Below are positions 26,327-36,938 of a DNA stretch of 64,000 bases, one piece after another. The first letter of the stretch is position 1; each line of letters begins with the position of its first letter. The notes beneath the pieces are model-generated. The model searched no databases. It saw nothing but the letters and a program-made list of their open reading frames with translations, and was not told where the DNA came from. The stretch comes from Mariannaea sp. PMI_226 (taxonomy: Eukaryota; Ascomycota; Sordariomycetes; Hypocreales; Nectriaceae). Made by a program: the position numbers and the translations under genes. The stretch lies in contig JANFOG010000013.1 in assembly GCA_024336345.1 (NCBI GenBank), forward strand, positions 372,001 through 436,000, in the 5' to 3' direction.

Positions 26327-27997
26327 CTACTTAGAATGGCCAACTTTGTGAAAGTGCAAAGGTGGTAGCCCAACCTGCATGGCCCAAGCAACACTGACCA
26401 CTGCGCCAGACTCTTCTTCACGTTCAAAGTCCAGCACGAATTGATCCCACTGGAACCAATCAATAAATTCCCGCAATATCAGCTCCTCGCGAGAGGCCGG
26501 CAAGAATCCTAGCTTGTTCCCAGCGAAGTATCTCAGATCATGATGCTGCGAAGCAACGTCGTTGACAATCATCCGTAGAACTCCGCTATCATCCTGCTTG
26601 ATGTCCAACGTCATCTTCAGCCCTGGATTTTCGAACCTGCCCACATAATCCCCCAGATCGACAGCAGGCGACCCCTCTTTCTTCTCCGCTTCCTGCCGGT
26701 AGAATTCAAACTCCGTCACCAGCCGATCATACCGTTCATACTCCACCTTGGCCCTATCTCGCGACGCCTCTGCAAAGTCAACTTGCGGCTGAAGATCGAA
26801 CATGGCCTGAGTGATTGCTTGCGCCGACCAATCAGTTCCATCGCCCAGCCCGTATGAGTTACCCAGCACAACTATGGCTGACTCTGTCTCGGGGAAAATG
26901 TATATTGCTGTGAGATATCCTGATTGGCCACCATTGTGATACAGAATCAGGCGTGGCTGCGAAGCCTGGCCGATGACGTGTTCCCGCTGGGGGCCGTTGA
27001 GGGAAATCATACCCAGCTCTGTGGATGGAATCGTGGCACGGGCAAAGCCAAGGCCGTAGGTATTTTCTCCAATAGAGGATTTGGTGATATTCGTCTTGTG
27101 GGACACGATCGTAGAGACTTGCTTCAGTGGTGAACTGGACTCATTGTGCATGGCATCCAGAAGAGCCTTAGCCCATTTCATCATGTCTGACACACAAGAC
27201 CAGACACCTCCGGCGGATCCCATGAGGGTGTCATCGGCAGCGACGTCAACTGGCTTTTGCTGGTGCAGAGAGTAGTCATCAAAAACAACATGAGGTTCTG
27301 CACAATTTTGATCGGGTAGGGCAGCGCGATTTGTTCGTGTCCTGCGCATGTCAAGTGGCTCAAGGATCCTCTCTTTCAAAAATTCATACCATGGACGGCC
27401 TGCTTGCTTTTCGATGAGTTTTCCTGCGACGGCGAACATGTAGTTATTGTAGTGATAGCCACTTCGAAGATCATGGATTGGAGGAAGGTGGCTGACAATG
27501 TCCAGTAGGTCCTTGATGTCGGCAACGTAATCGCACTCGACACCTAACCAGGTGAGATCTAGATGTGCCAGCCCGGTATTATGCGAAAGTGCATCCTGGA
27601 CTGTAGCCCTCTCTCCAATGACGGGGTCGACATGGTTTCTGAAGGGGATGTATGTCTTCAATGGTTCAGTCCAGCTCAACTTTCCCTCTTCAACAAGGAT
27701 ACCACAACAACATGCCGTGAACCCCTTTGAGAGAGAGCACAAAAGGTACATGGTATTGGAGTCGACAGGCTCTTGTGATTTTATATCACGCACACCACTA
27801 CTCCGGGTATAAATGACCTCACCATAGTGAAGAACCCCAATGTTGATTGAAGCCGTTCGCGTGTTGTCCTGGATTTGGTCCAAGATGGGAGATAAAGCGT
27901 CAATCCTAATGAAAGGTCAATTATCTTGAAAATGTGAACTCCTTTCATTAAGTGCTTACCTCGAACGCACCGCTTCAATGGATAAGTCCACAGCCAT
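26327..27997 (-). CDS. S12 beta-lactamase-fold serine hydrolase, copy 1
   Basis: Member of the beta-lactamase/DD-peptidase fold (MEROPS S12-like) found in fungal secondary metabolism as esterases, amidases or acyl transferases. Exon 1 is 27997-27960, the intron 27959-27906 (GTAAGC to TAG, phase 2 inside an Arg codon), exon 2 27905-26327; 538 residues. The nucleophile motif SLSK is at residues 70-73, a YNN motif lies in HYNNYMFAVAG, and the third motif HNG is in YHNGGQSGY, so the catalytic set looks intact. A C-terminal beta-rich domain begins near YVGRFENPG. No signal peptide is seen. It is divergent from the CmcJ-like gene A with a 654-bp shared promoter. Its substrate is unknown. Confidence 0.85.
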
Positions 27998-28651
27998 GTT
28001 GGACCTATTCAACTGTTGATATTTGCTGATGATTGATGAATTGGGACCACGATATTGAAGGCTGGGGACGAAGAGAAACACAATGCGATCGAAAGATGGC
28101 TAGTTGCAAGGGGACTGAAGAAGGACAGGATCAACCATGCACTCTGACGTGGCCAAGTCAGGATTTAATTCGGGTCACACAAACTTGGCTGCACGTTGAC
28201 AGCTAGCTTTCTTACGCAGAGCCGCTAGGGTAACATATTCTTCCTTATGGTACGGTAGCAAAATTACCAGGGCAAGGCACCTTAGGCAGGGTAGTTGCAT
28301 CAAAATAAGGGCACTGCTTTATGTAGCCCATTGCAACGAAGGGTCATTCCATGAAGAGTGGTACCCAAGCCAAGCCAAGCCATTGCCACCCCAGAAGCCG
28401 CGTTCGGATGCATGCGCACATCGAATATGCTATGAATCCACGTGCACCTTGGTAAAGGGAGAGGGAGAAGTGACAAGATGATGATGCGAAAGCCATGTTG
28501 GCCACACCCTTGATGGTCTCTCGACTACGGTTAAAAAAAAAGGGGACTAGACGACTGGTTATTAAAAGGGAAGAAGAGGACATCTATTAGTGCAAACCCT
28601 TCTTTCTTCACGAACTTGGGTTGGATGACAAACTTAGTCCTCCTCTTTACC
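27998..28651. promoter_or_regulatory. Shared promoter of S12 copy 1 and CmcJ-like A
   Basis: A 654-bp gap between two divergent start codons. It contains a (CCAAG)3 run at 28364-28379 and an A-run near 28533-28540. A bidirectional role is inferred from gene orientation only. Confidence 0.4.
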
Positions 28652-29685
28652 ATGGCATCTCCTCAGAGCGTAGAGGCTAATATAGCCTACATGAAGCCAG
28701 ACGATGATCTCTTTCGCAGAGAAAAGCCCTATGTTTCACTTGTTCCTTTTCTCAGCAGCAACGCTCAATTCACCAATACATGCATTGAGGAACATCTAAT
28801 GAAGATTGAAAACGTTCGCGGGAGAGAGTCTGAGTTCAATCTCGATAAGAATGGATTCGCTTACGTCTCATATACATCCAAGGAGCGGCCAACTCATGAT
28901 ATCAAGAGCCCAGACCACCCATATATGCACGAGATGGCTAAGTTTCTGAAAGGGTACTTGGGAGCGAAAGAGGTGACTGTATACGATGGAAGTGTGAGTT
29001 TCATTCAGGAGCCGATCAACCTCTATCCATGAACCTGGCGCTAATGGTGGCTAGACTCGGAGAATTGGTGACCCCAATTTTCTGCAAGCGTCATTGTACG
29101 CTCATGTTGGTTTGTATATGCCTCCATCGGTTGACAGCGAGCTCTGAGTGCTAAACGGGCGCGCAAGATCATACCATAGTCAATTGTCGGTGGAGAGTCG
29201 AGCAACTTATGGCAGAGAAGAAGAGGGAGATGCCAAGGCGTTGGCAGCTCGTCAAGTAAGATCGCAATTTCATGATTCCACTTGGGGTGCATACTGACTC
29301 TATCACTGAAGCATATGGGCCCCAATCAAAGGGCCCATCCAAGGTTCCCCGTTAGCTGTGTGTGATTACCAATCTGTCGACAGAGAGGACCTCGTTGCGG
29401 TTGACTCTGTCTTCCCACATCACGTCATGGAGGTCTATCACGTGAAGCATAACCCATCCCATCGATGGTACTATATGGAAGAACAAGATGTGGACGATAT
29501 CCTAATCTTCAAAACATGGGATAGTGAGGAAGAGAAGGAAAGCTGTAGGCTGAGTACTGTCTCGCTACGCATTTTATAATATACTGATAAGATGACTAGG
29601 CTGTGTTCACACGGCTATCATGCCGAACCCGGATGACAAGGTAATGCGGGAGAGTATTGAAATACGACTCATTGTGGAATACTAG
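28652..29685 (+). CDS. CmcJ/NvfI-family Fe(II)/2-oxoglutarate oxidoreductase, copy A
   Basis: Predicted non-heme iron oxygenase of the family containing CmcJ (cephamycin 7-alpha-methoxylation) and NvfI. Exons 28652-28993, 29055-29109, 29168-29255, 29312-29544 and 29600-29685; introns 55-61 nt with phases 0, 1, 2, 1; 267 residues. The spliced frame gives DIRG-like VRGRESEFNLDKNGF, the iron ligands HVD (H131, D133), NIWAPIKGP, SPLAVCDYQSV and EVYHVKHNPSHRWYY, then the distal His in VHTAIM (H243) and the 2OG-type Arg in SIEIR (R262). Every intron is required, because each exon alone ends in a frame break. The first ATG in good context is 28652; an in-frame ATG at 28625 would add nine residues. 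The PWxxW gene A lies 206 bp downstream, convergent. Confidence 0.84.
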
Positions 29686-29891
29686 TAGGCAGACTTTCAA
29701 TACATTAACTTTTACCGCTTCCCATCTGTAGACTATCGTAGGTTGTCTTGCAACTTAAATTTTAGTTTCGAGGAAGAAAAGTTGGCATCATCAATCTCTG
29801 TTCATTCAGCTACTTTTCATATTTGAAAGACTAAAAGACTAAAATGATAGATTTCCAACAAGAATGAGATTAAATCAGGGTATGGCTCAAC

Positions 29892-30170
29892 TCAAGATCC
29901 TGTCATATGACGAAAGTTGTCCACGCCAAATTCAACACTCCACCTGCACCATGGCTTGTCAAACGGCTCGCCCTCAGTTGGCTGCCATGCAACCCATGGG
30001 CGATTGTTTCCAGCTTCATGTTCCATGGCAAGAAACTTCTTCCAGGGCTGCTCACGGTCGTCAACCTCAGTTGGCTGAGGCTTCGATGTTTGCTTGTTTG
30101 GCGCTTCAGTACGATCGTTGTTAGATGCCCCCAACACCTGAGGCTTGAGATCGTTGCGGTTTGCAGACAT
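29892..30170 (-). CDS. Small Trp-rich protein with three PWxxW/F motifs, copy A
   Basis: Unrecognised 92-residue protein, single exon, starting MSANRNDLKPQVLG. The N-terminal 40 residues are polar and look disordered. The second half carries three spaced motifs: EQPWKKF, NRPWVAW and DKPWCRW, separated by 12-13 mostly acidic residues. The same three motifs, with the same leading residue (Q, R, K) and spacing, occur in the protein at 39.6-40.0 kb, so this short frame is conserved and very probably a real gene. No signal peptide, Cys framework or dibasic cleavage pattern is seen. It sits between a CmcJ-like oxygenase and an aldo-keto reductase. It could be a precursor peptide, a substrate carrier or a small structural protein. 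Confidence 0.7.
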   Translation of the reverse strand: MSANRNDLKPQVLGASNNDRTEAPNKQTSKPQPTEVDDREQPWKKFLAMEHEAGNNRPWVAWQPTEGEPFDKPWCRWSVEFGVDNFRHMTGS

Positions 30171-30954
30171 AATGCGTTTCTGCTGGTTGATTAGTTAAAT
30201 CAAGTTGACCTATGTCATCTTGGAGTGTGGATTTGGCAACCAACTTTTGTTTATAGACACTAGCTTGAGAGTGAAATGGACCCTTTGTGTGAGGACTGAT
30301 ACGAAGCGAGGAGGTTTGTTACGGAAAAGTAAGCCTTGAGAAGCGACTGTTGGGGGTGTGCTTATTATATTAAGCCTCCGCCTAATTGCATTTCTTGACA
30401 CGCGTCATGACAGTCGTTGGTAACCCCGTCAGCCAAAACAATCATATTCTGGACTATCCCCCCCCCTCTCCCCGAGATAGGAGAATTCGTACATACAGAC
30501 GAAAGTGCTGTTTCTTGACAAAGAGGTAGGTCGTGAAACCAAGTTGGTTGGCCTCTGCATCTAGCTGATCATACGAGTCTCCACACACGGAGCAACTCGT
30601 GACCGTAGTAAGTTACTCTGTGGACAGCGAATCGTATCTTAGGGCGGGCTATACTTGTGTTATCCAAGAGAGTCTTTTCCATTGAATGGTCCACCCCAGA
30701 ATTAATCCTGTAAGGTGTTGTCTATCCAGCACAATGCCACTGCCACCATGTTATAGCTTGTGTTACACTCTATAAAAGCGTGGACAATTTTTCCAAGATG
30801 AAGCGCACAAATAGTCCAACCGCACATTCGCAAAACTGCTTACGGCGTGATAAGATGTCAACAGCCCGTCTATATTCGCCTTGATACGTCAGTCACAGTT
30901 GCTCTGCTACCACACGGGTTTTGGATAGCTTGCTTCCAAGAAGAATGCCCCAAT
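30171..30954. promoter_or_regulatory. Shared promoter of PWxxW gene A and aldo-keto reductase A
   Basis: A 784-bp gap between divergent start codons, including a C-rich run near 30459-30475 and a TATA box at 30771-30777 for the reductase. Co-regulation is inferred from orientation. Confidence 0.4.
30771..30777 (+). promoter_or_regulatory. TATA box of aldo-keto reductase A
   Basis: TATAAAA about 180 bp upstream of the ATG at 30955. It matches the consensus but its role is inferred from position. Confidence 0.4.
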
Positions 30955-31878
30955 ATGACGCCTCTGAAGCCGATCCTGATCGTGGGCCAAACGCCCATCC
31001 CTCACTTCATCTACGGTACGGGATGGAAAGCGGAAAACACGACGGATAGTGTCTCGGCAGCCCTTCAAGCAGGATTCCGTGCCATTGACACAGCGCCACA
31101 GCCACAAAATTACGACGAGACGCTCGTTGGCAAAGCAATAACAAACTGGCTTGCCACATCGCCCATGGCGCCTGAATCTGAGAGACGTATCTTTCTACAG
31201 TCCAAGTTTACCAACCCATCCGGATACGGAGATTGGGTCAAACCCTTCGAAGACCAGGACCCGCCATCGATACAAGTGCAGAAAAGCCTCGACCAGAGCT
31301 TGACACGCCTGGGTCGTGGGGGCATGGGTCAGCTGCCCCTTGATGCCTTGCTACTACATTCCCCGCTTGCTACAATTGAAGAGACCATGGTTTATTGGCG
31401 GGCCATGGAGTCTCATGTACCTCACAGAGTCACGTATCTCGGTATTTGCAACGTCTCACTGCCTACCTTTACTCAGCTCTATGCATCCGCCACCATCAAA
31501 CCTGTCATTGTGCAGAATGATTTCCGTCCAGCACACGGGTTCGATGTGGAGCTGCTGCAATTCTGCCAGAAGCGGTCTGTCGTCTACCAAGCTTATGCGG
31601 TGTTGAAGGGTAACATGGCACTTTTGAAGTCACCACTTGTTGGGTGGCTGGCTCAAGAGAAGGGAATTACCGAGCCAGAGGCATTGTATTGTCTAGTATT
31701 GTCCTGCTGGGATGGTCAATTATGTATTCTTAACGGTACGAGATCTGAAGATGCAATGAAGAAGGATCTTGAACTTCTGAAAAAGGTTGGAAGATTGGAT
31801 AAGTATATTATTGATGGATTCTGGGAGATGATGGCGGCCACAGAGGATATTGACTGGTCGTCGGGCAAATCGGCCTGA
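30955..31878 (+). CDS. Aldo-keto reductase, copy A
   Basis: NAD(P)H-dependent carbonyl reductase of the aldo-keto reductase fold, 307 residues, single exon. The catalytic tetrad is visible as D45 (FRAIDTA), Y53 (QNYDE), K84 (LQSKFT) and H135 (ALLLHSP). The family strand-helix pattern continues (YLGICNVSLPTFTQLY; KPVIVQNDFRP; VYQAYAVLKGN), including the cofactor-binding region near LNGTRSEDAM. The start chosen is the ATG at 30955; the frame is open further upstream but without an in-frame ATG. The closest relative in this window is the copy at 43.3-44.2 kb, which differs throughout, so the duplication is old. Substrate unknown. Confidence 0.86.
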   Translation: MTPLKPILIVGQTPIPHFIYGTGWKAENTTDSVSAALQAGFRAIDTAPQPQNYDETLVGKAITNWLATSPMAPESERRIFLQSKFTNPSGYGDWVKPFEDQDPPSIQVQKSLDQSLTRLGRGGMGQLPLDALLLHSPLATIEETMVYWRAMESHVPHRVTYLGICNVSLPTFTQLYASATIKPVIVQNDFRPAHGFDVELLQFCQKRSVVYQAYAVLKGNMALLKSPLVGWLAQEKGITEPEALYCLVLSCWDGQLCILNGTRSEDAMKKDLELLKKVGRLDKYIIDGFWEMMAATEDIDWSSGKSA

Positions 31879-31922
31879 GTCTCTGTTTGGCTGCGATATG
31901 GAGCATAAATGACAGCAACTAG

Positions 31923-31943
31923 CTCTCTCTCTCTCTCTCTCTC
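31923..31943. repeat. (CT)n microsatellite
   Basis: Perfect CT dinucleotide run of about 21 bp just after the aldo-keto reductase A stop codon. Confidence 0.85.
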
Positions 31944-31984
31944 AGTGGCATTCGATTATGGCGACGAGTAATCTCTAGACTGAC

Positions 31985-32960
31985 TTAGGTTTGTGTCCAG
32001 CCAGCGCGACCCAAACACACGGTGCAAAGACCCGTCAGAGCGGTCACCAAGGGGATCAATTGTCCCGCTGATAAAACAAAATTGACGTTTTTAACCTGAT
32101 TCCACGCCAGAAACAGTTCAATCATGGCGGCGAACAATGAAAATGAAACAATTTGTGTCAACAGCAAAAACCACATCTTTCTTCCTCGCTGAACTGTTAT
32201 CCTAGGCGACGTACTAGTAGCCAGAAGCCAAGTTTTGATATCTAGACGATTGACCCATACTCCAAGGACCATATAGAATATTCGGACGGAGTTTACGACG
32301 AAGACGACGATCGACAAGCCTTGGCTTAGTTTGCGAAACCAACCATGAATAGAGGTGGAACTGAAGAAGAACACGCGCCAGTTGCAGGACGCAAGCATCT
32401 GTTGGGGGATGAAATCAAGATTTCCCGTCTTTAGCTGATCTGTTCACCCAAAGGTATGGTCATGGTTTTCTGAACACTTACAAGTATATTTTGGCCGCTA
32501 TACCAAAACCATACCCCGAGAATGCTGTAGGAGAGAAGTAATAGAGATCTTAGAAGCTCAGCGAGCTTTGTCGACCCAAAACCTCTCGACTTTTTCTCAA
32601 CCATCGTCTCCATCATGATGGCGAATCCTGCACCGACGCCGAAGACTGTCATCAGATACACTTCACCAGCGTTGGTAGTGTGGGCCGCAATTTTATAAAC
32701 TGTTGCAACCAGGAGTGAAAATTGGAAGATACAGTTCACCGCGAGAGAATCTATCTGAGTGCGTTGTACACCTTGATGTTACTCAAGAAACCTTTCTTTA
32801 CACAAGAGGCATCGGGTATCATAATTTTGGGTCTACTTACTGTCATATCCGGCGATCTGTGAAACGCAACGATGGTTGTGAGCCATGATATATAAGATCC
32901 AGTTCTGACGCCCAAGCCATAAAGGTCTGCATCACCATGAGATTGGCATTCTGGTGACAT
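31985..32960 (-). CDS. Multi-span membrane protein of unknown function
   Basis: Predicted fungal integral membrane protein. Exons in reading order: 32960-32841, 32754-32482, 32398-31985; introns 86 and 83 nt with phase 0; 268 residues. The N-terminus has the motif HGDADLYGLGVRTGSYISW, common at the start of a large family of uncharacterised fungal membrane proteins, and about six hydrophobic spans follow (FQFSLLVATVYKIAA, VYLMTVFGVGAGFAIMM, LLLLSYSILGVWFWY, LSIVVFVVNSVRIFYMVL, MWFLLLTQIVSFSLFAAM, LIPLVTALTGLCTVCL). A longer start at 33014 is possible in the same frame. No function can be assigned. It lies inside the duplicated cassette region but only one copy is seen. Confidence 0.7.
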
Positions 32961-33312
32961 AGCAAGTCTCCTCGTGAGGGCTGTAGTTCGGAAGTGAATG
33001 AAAGTTGATGCCATCGAATAAAACAGGGCCCTCAAGGGAAATGGAGAGCAAAGGATCAATCAGAATCAGAATATGCCAAATGGAGGCTCGCAAAGCGGAT
33101 TGGCTCGCTTAAAGGCATGGTGATATGAAAAGTCTTTCCTGGGGAAAATATGAGCACCAAGGGGAGTTCTCCAGTGAGACTGGCTTCGGGCCCAGTCCCT
33201 GCGTACTATTTCTCAGGAGTCAGGTAGCGAAATGCCATTCATCTTTCAGCCCAGCTGACAAGGATATACCCATTAACAAACCAGTCAGCTTCCTCTAAGG
33301 CGTGGACTGCAT
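32961..33312. other. Intergenic interval
   Basis: A 352-bp gap between the membrane protein gene and S12 copy 2, containing the membrane protein promoter. Nothing else recognised. Confidence 0.45.
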
Positions 33313-34935
33313 CTAACGAGACCCCTCCTCCAGTACGAAGATACCAGGCGCCTCAAGTTCAGCATCGTATTTCCACTGCAGCGACTTGGCACCACTCCTC
33401 TCAGCTCCGCAATCAAATCCTACCTCATACGAAGCCCATGGTCGCGTCTGGAATCGCCCCTGCTTTGCCGTCTCGTTATGAGGCGCGTTCCAGACCCATG
33501 AGTCGTCATGATAATGTCGCAACTTGTACGTCTCACTTTCCATGCTCTGAAATCTCATGTAAAGGCCTCCATCGTCGTCATGAACTGTGATGTCAATATG
33601 GAAGCTCTTAATATCGTTCCAGTACCGGCCGGTGTAAGCCTTAAGCTCCAGAGGTTTAGTATCTTTCTTGCGTCTTTCCTCCAGTGCAGCCTCAATCTTA
33701 GCAGCTAGCATCGTGCCGCTCTTTGCCGCTGTGGTGGCCAACGCCTCAAAATCAATACCTCGAGCGTCAGCCTCGGACAGCGTGTGGATTACAAGCTGAG
33801 AAATCCAATCACAGGGGTCACATATTCCCGTTGAATTTTGTAGCGCGATGACAGCCGTCTCTGTCTCGGGTAGCAAATACACGGCTGAAGTGGCTCCCTG
33901 CATGCTTCCGCCATGATACACCGCCACGCGGGATGGTGCGCCTTGGCCGACAAGTGGCATGGCCGGAACGAGATATTTGTTGTAGTTAAACGCACCAAGA
34001 GGTGCAGGTAGTTCTGCACGACCCCAACCAAGAGCGTAAGATTGCTCTCGAAGGGATATCATGGTGAGTTGGTTATGTGGTCGAAGGATCCGCAGAAGCT
34101 GTTTGAATGGTGATCCTGGTGTCGACGTAGCTTTGCGGGCAAATTGATCGTTTGCCGCGTGTATAAAATTGCGGTAAAATTTGGTAAGATCGTTTGTGCA
34201 ACTCCGCACACTCCCGGCTGGTCCCATCAAGGTTTTGTCGGAAATGGTTGGAATAGGTACTTCAGAAGGTGAGGCATCGTCAAGGGCGAAATACGCCTTA
34301 GCAGCATTGGTGTTATCCGGAATGTCTGAGGTAGACGTTCGAGACATTCCAAGTGGCTCAAACAGCTTCTCCTTGAGGTTTTCACCTAGACCCTTGCCCG
34401 ATAACTTCACGATGGCGCGACCAACCAACTCGTACCCAAAATTATTGTAGAGATAGTCGGTTCGAAAGTCTCGAACCGGAGGCTGCGATGTCCAGGTTCG
34501 AACACCCACAGACTGGGAAAGGAGAATGTTTCCGGCTCGTTGTAGCCAGAGGCCGTCAAGGCGAGCAATTCCAGACCGATGCGATAGGAGGTCCACGACG
34601 GTTATTTGAGAACCACGTCCATCCCACGTACCTTCAAGCTCAGGCAAGATGGATGCGATACGAGTGGTCCATTCAAGTTTCCCTTCTTCCACGAAAATTC
34701 CTACCAAAGCCGTAACCATGGCTTTGGTCAGGGACCCAATAAAGTAGGTGGTGTCTCCATCAGGGGCTTGCTGCGTGTTGACATCTCGAAAACCGAAGTG
34801 CTTAGAGTAGGCTACTTCCCCACGTATCAGAACTGAGAGCGAGAGCCCGGGGGCTCCGCCAACCTCACAAATGTGGGAAAATTGCGACTCTAGGGCCGTA
34901 ATGGCGGCCATGTTGGTATTGCGTTGGGTTTCCAT
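33313..34935 (-). CDS. S12 beta-lactamase-fold serine hydrolase, copy 2
   Basis: Paralogue of the genes at 26.3 and 40.4 kb, 540 residues, single exon from the ATG at 34935 (a second ATG eight codons later is possible). The nucleophile motif SLTK is at 68-71, YNN lies in DYLYNNFGYELVG, and the third motif is HGG in VYHGGSMQG. A C-terminal beta-rich domain starts near YTGRYWNDIKSF. Unlike copies 1 and 3 it lacks the phase-2 intron near the N-terminus, so the intron was lost or the first exon differs. The frame is open upstream of 34935 through a hydrophobic stretch, but no ATG lies in that part. It is divergent from the pseudokinase gene with a 557-bp gap. Confidence 0.85.
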   Translation of the reverse strand: METQRNTNMAAITALESQFSHICEVGGAPGLSLSVLIRGEVAYSKHFGFRDVNTQQAPDGDTTYFIGSLTKAMVTALVGIFVEEGKLEWTTRIASILPELEGTWDGRGSQITVVDLLSHRSGIARLDGLWLQRAGNILLSQSVGVRTWTSQPPVRDFRTDYLYNNFGYELVGRAIVKLSGKGLGENLKEKLFEPLGMSRTSTSDIPDNTNAAKAYFALDDASPSEVPIPTISDKTLMGPAGSVRSCTNDLTKFYRNFIHAANDQFARKATSTPGSPFKQLLRILRPHNQLTMISLREQSYALGWGRAELPAPLGAFNYNKYLVPAMPLVGQGAPSRVAVYHGGSMQGATSAVYLLPETETAVIALQNSTGICDPCDWISQLVIHTLSEADARGIDFEALATTAAKSGTMLAAKIEAALEERRKKDTKPLELKAYTGRYWNDIKSFHIDITVHDDDGGLYMRFQSMESETYKLRHYHDDSWVWNAPHNETAKQGRFQTRPWASYEVGFDCGAERSGAKSLQWKYDAELEAPGIFVLEEGSR

Positions 34936-35492
34936 TGCGAGGGATAGTAGTACGATGAATACGTGTGTGAGGAGAAATGAAAGACTGTTGAATTCATCAG
35001 CTTGGAACACGGTTGGGTGATGAATAATATGTGCCAACCTGAAGAGTGTCGGTGAAGGTACGGTACTTCAGGCCCAACACGTACGTCGAAGACCCCTCTT
35101 GATTATGTCCCTAGGCACTGCATGCAGCCAGCCACAGCGAATGTGCAATAACTCTTGTGAATGTAACTTTGAGGTTCCAACCCAGTCAGCACCGGTGAAC
35201 AACTGAACACACCAAGCACGGTAAATGCCGTACCGCGTTCCAGATCCACATGCCCGGCCAGTAAAGAGATGGGTGATACTTGACGGCGGCAACTGGAAAG
35301 CTTTGTATCACTCAACTGGAGTCACGAGGTCAAATTTTAATGGTGTGTACTACGTGTAATGGGAGATAAGTCTCAGAGATACAATACCCTAGAAAGTAAG
35401 CTGAAAAAAAGAGTGGATTTGAAGTTCAGCGCAGTACTTCAACCTGTCGACTGCCCTATAATTTTACGGACTCACCGCCACTTCTCTATAAG
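34936..35492. promoter_or_regulatory. Shared promoter of S12 copy 2 and pseudokinase gene
   Basis: A 557-bp gap between divergent start codons. A TATAAG lies only a few bases before the pseudokinase ATG, too close for a usual TATA box. No other signal recognised. Confidence 0.35.
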
Positions 35493-36938
35493 ATGTTGGA
35501 CAGCTTATACAGCCCCGAGTTGCCATTAACATGGGACATAGAGGGTATTGCCGACGATGGATCGAACGGTCTCTTGCTCGTTCCACAAAGCGGAAACAAA
35601 CGGACTTATCCTCCCTATCATCTTATATGTGTTATAGATAATGATCCTTCCTCTCAAGCCTTATGGAAGCTGTCGACAAGCTGTGGCCAAAGCGGCCAAA
35701 GGCAAGAGTACCAGAACGTTCTGGACAGCATCACCGCACGACTTGATGCATGGAGTAGCTCAAAGAAACAACGGCCGTTGCTCAGATGCATCACTATAGG
35801 GTCGCGAATCCATATTCCCCACATGCCGACTGAAAACGAGAACGACGCCATATGGATTGCCCCTAATATTGCGTTGAAAGAACGATACCTGACCATCGAT
35901 CGTTTGATGCAGCTGTGGTCACCTCTGTCACTGAACTTCCCGCCAAGCCTGGATTTTGAGGAATTACAGACTGTGAAACGACTCCATGATACAGTATCGA
36001 TTGTTCTTCTACCAAGCGGAGAGAAGGCTATTTTCAAAGGGGTAGTCGCTGTCGCATCTCGCATGTACCACGAGCTTCGGGAACTCCTACGAATACCCTG
36101 TCATCCAAATGTAATGGCAAAGCCCACATTCCTAGCAACGAGGACCGCTGGAAGCAGCCAAGATCCCATTTGCGGGTTTATTCTAGACTACCACCCCGGT
36201 GGCACGCTACTTGACAAAATACTTCGCTCGTCAGAACAAAACCCTATCACTCTCAAAGACAAGATGAAGTGGATTTGGCAAATAATCATAGCCCTAGAGC
36301 ACATTCATAGGGCCGGGAGCTTCTATCCAGAATTGAGGCCTGAAAACATAGTATTTTCCAAGAACGGTGATATCGTTCTGGTGGACTTCGAACAATTTGG
36401 GTCTCCTTCCCGATGGACTCATCCACTTGTTGGCAAGGCCGTGGACCTGGAAAACAACCTTGGATGGGAAAACAGCCCGATAAATCCTGTTTGCATGCCA
36501 AATAGTATTTTCTATTCAAACCCGCCTGCCGGATACCTAGAATCGTTTTCCAATGCTTCCGAATTGCTGCGGCAGACGTTTGAGAACTACAGTTTAGCCA
36601 AAGTCATGTGGTGCATCTTTGAAGAACAGACCAACATGACCACAAGACTCGATGGAGGGGATACTCAACTGGGAAGCAACAACGCATCATTCTTGTTCCC
36701 ACAATTTAGTAAAACTCCGGACAGAATACGATATTGGATCTGGCTCTGTACACGGTCGAGCCCAGAATGGGGAGGCATGGCCTGTAAGTGCCATTTGAAG
36801 CAGCCAGACGTTTGTGAGCTAGTTCGCGCGGGACTTCAGACGAGTGGACTTGCTCATCTAAGTATCAAGGATTCCCAAGACTATTTTGAGACTGCAATGA
36901 AAGATGAGCTCCACGGTGAAGAAATGGAGTTTCTTTAG
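35493..36938 (+). CDS. Protein kinase-like protein with degenerate catalytic motifs (pseudokinase)
   Basis: 481 residues, single exon. The N-terminal ~160 residues have no recognised domain. The remainder follows the kinase fold: a possible VAIK-type Lys in AIFK (K182), a helix with HELRELL, LDYHPGGTLLDKIL, and a catalytic loop region IHRAGSFYPELRPENIVF. There HRD is replaced by Y278-P279-E280, while the PEN part is kept (residues 283-285). DFG is replaced by DFE (298-300, VDFEQFG). Loss of the catalytic Asp suggests little or no phosphotransfer, so a scaffold or sensor role is more likely. Such proteins are common in Pezizomycotina accessory regions. It sits between S12 copy 2 and CmcJ-like B. 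Confidence 0.75.
   Translation: MLDSLYSPELPLTWDIEGIADDGSNGLLLVPQSGNKRTYPPYHLICVIDNDPSSQALWKLSTSCGQSGQRQEYQNVLDSITARLDAWSSSKKQRPLLRCITIGSRIHIPHMPTENENDAIWIAPNIALKERYLTIDRLMQLWSPLSLNFPPSLDFEELQTVKRLHDTVSIVLLPSGEKAIFKGVVAVASRMYHELRELLRIPCHPNVMAKPTFLATRTAGSSQDPICGFILDYHPGGTLLDKILRSSEQNPITLKDKMKWIWQIIIALEHIHRAGSFYPELRPENIVFSKNGDIVLVDFEQFGSPSRWTHPLVGKAVDLENNLGWENSPINPVCMPNSIFYSNPPAGYLESFSNASELLRQTFENYSLAKVMWCIFEEQTNMTTRLDGGDTQLGSNNASFLFPQFSKTPDRIRYWIWLCTRSSPEWGGMACKCHLKQPDVCELVRAGLQTSGLAHLSIKDSQDYFETAMKDELHGEEMEFL

Noticed and set aside
29128..29176. Alternative reading of CmcJ-like A giving ALSAKRARKIIP after the HV segment
   Set aside because: It meets a stop at once and breaks the downstream frame. 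Splicing 29110-29167 instead gives HVDHT, the expected iron-binding motif, and stays in phase to the end.
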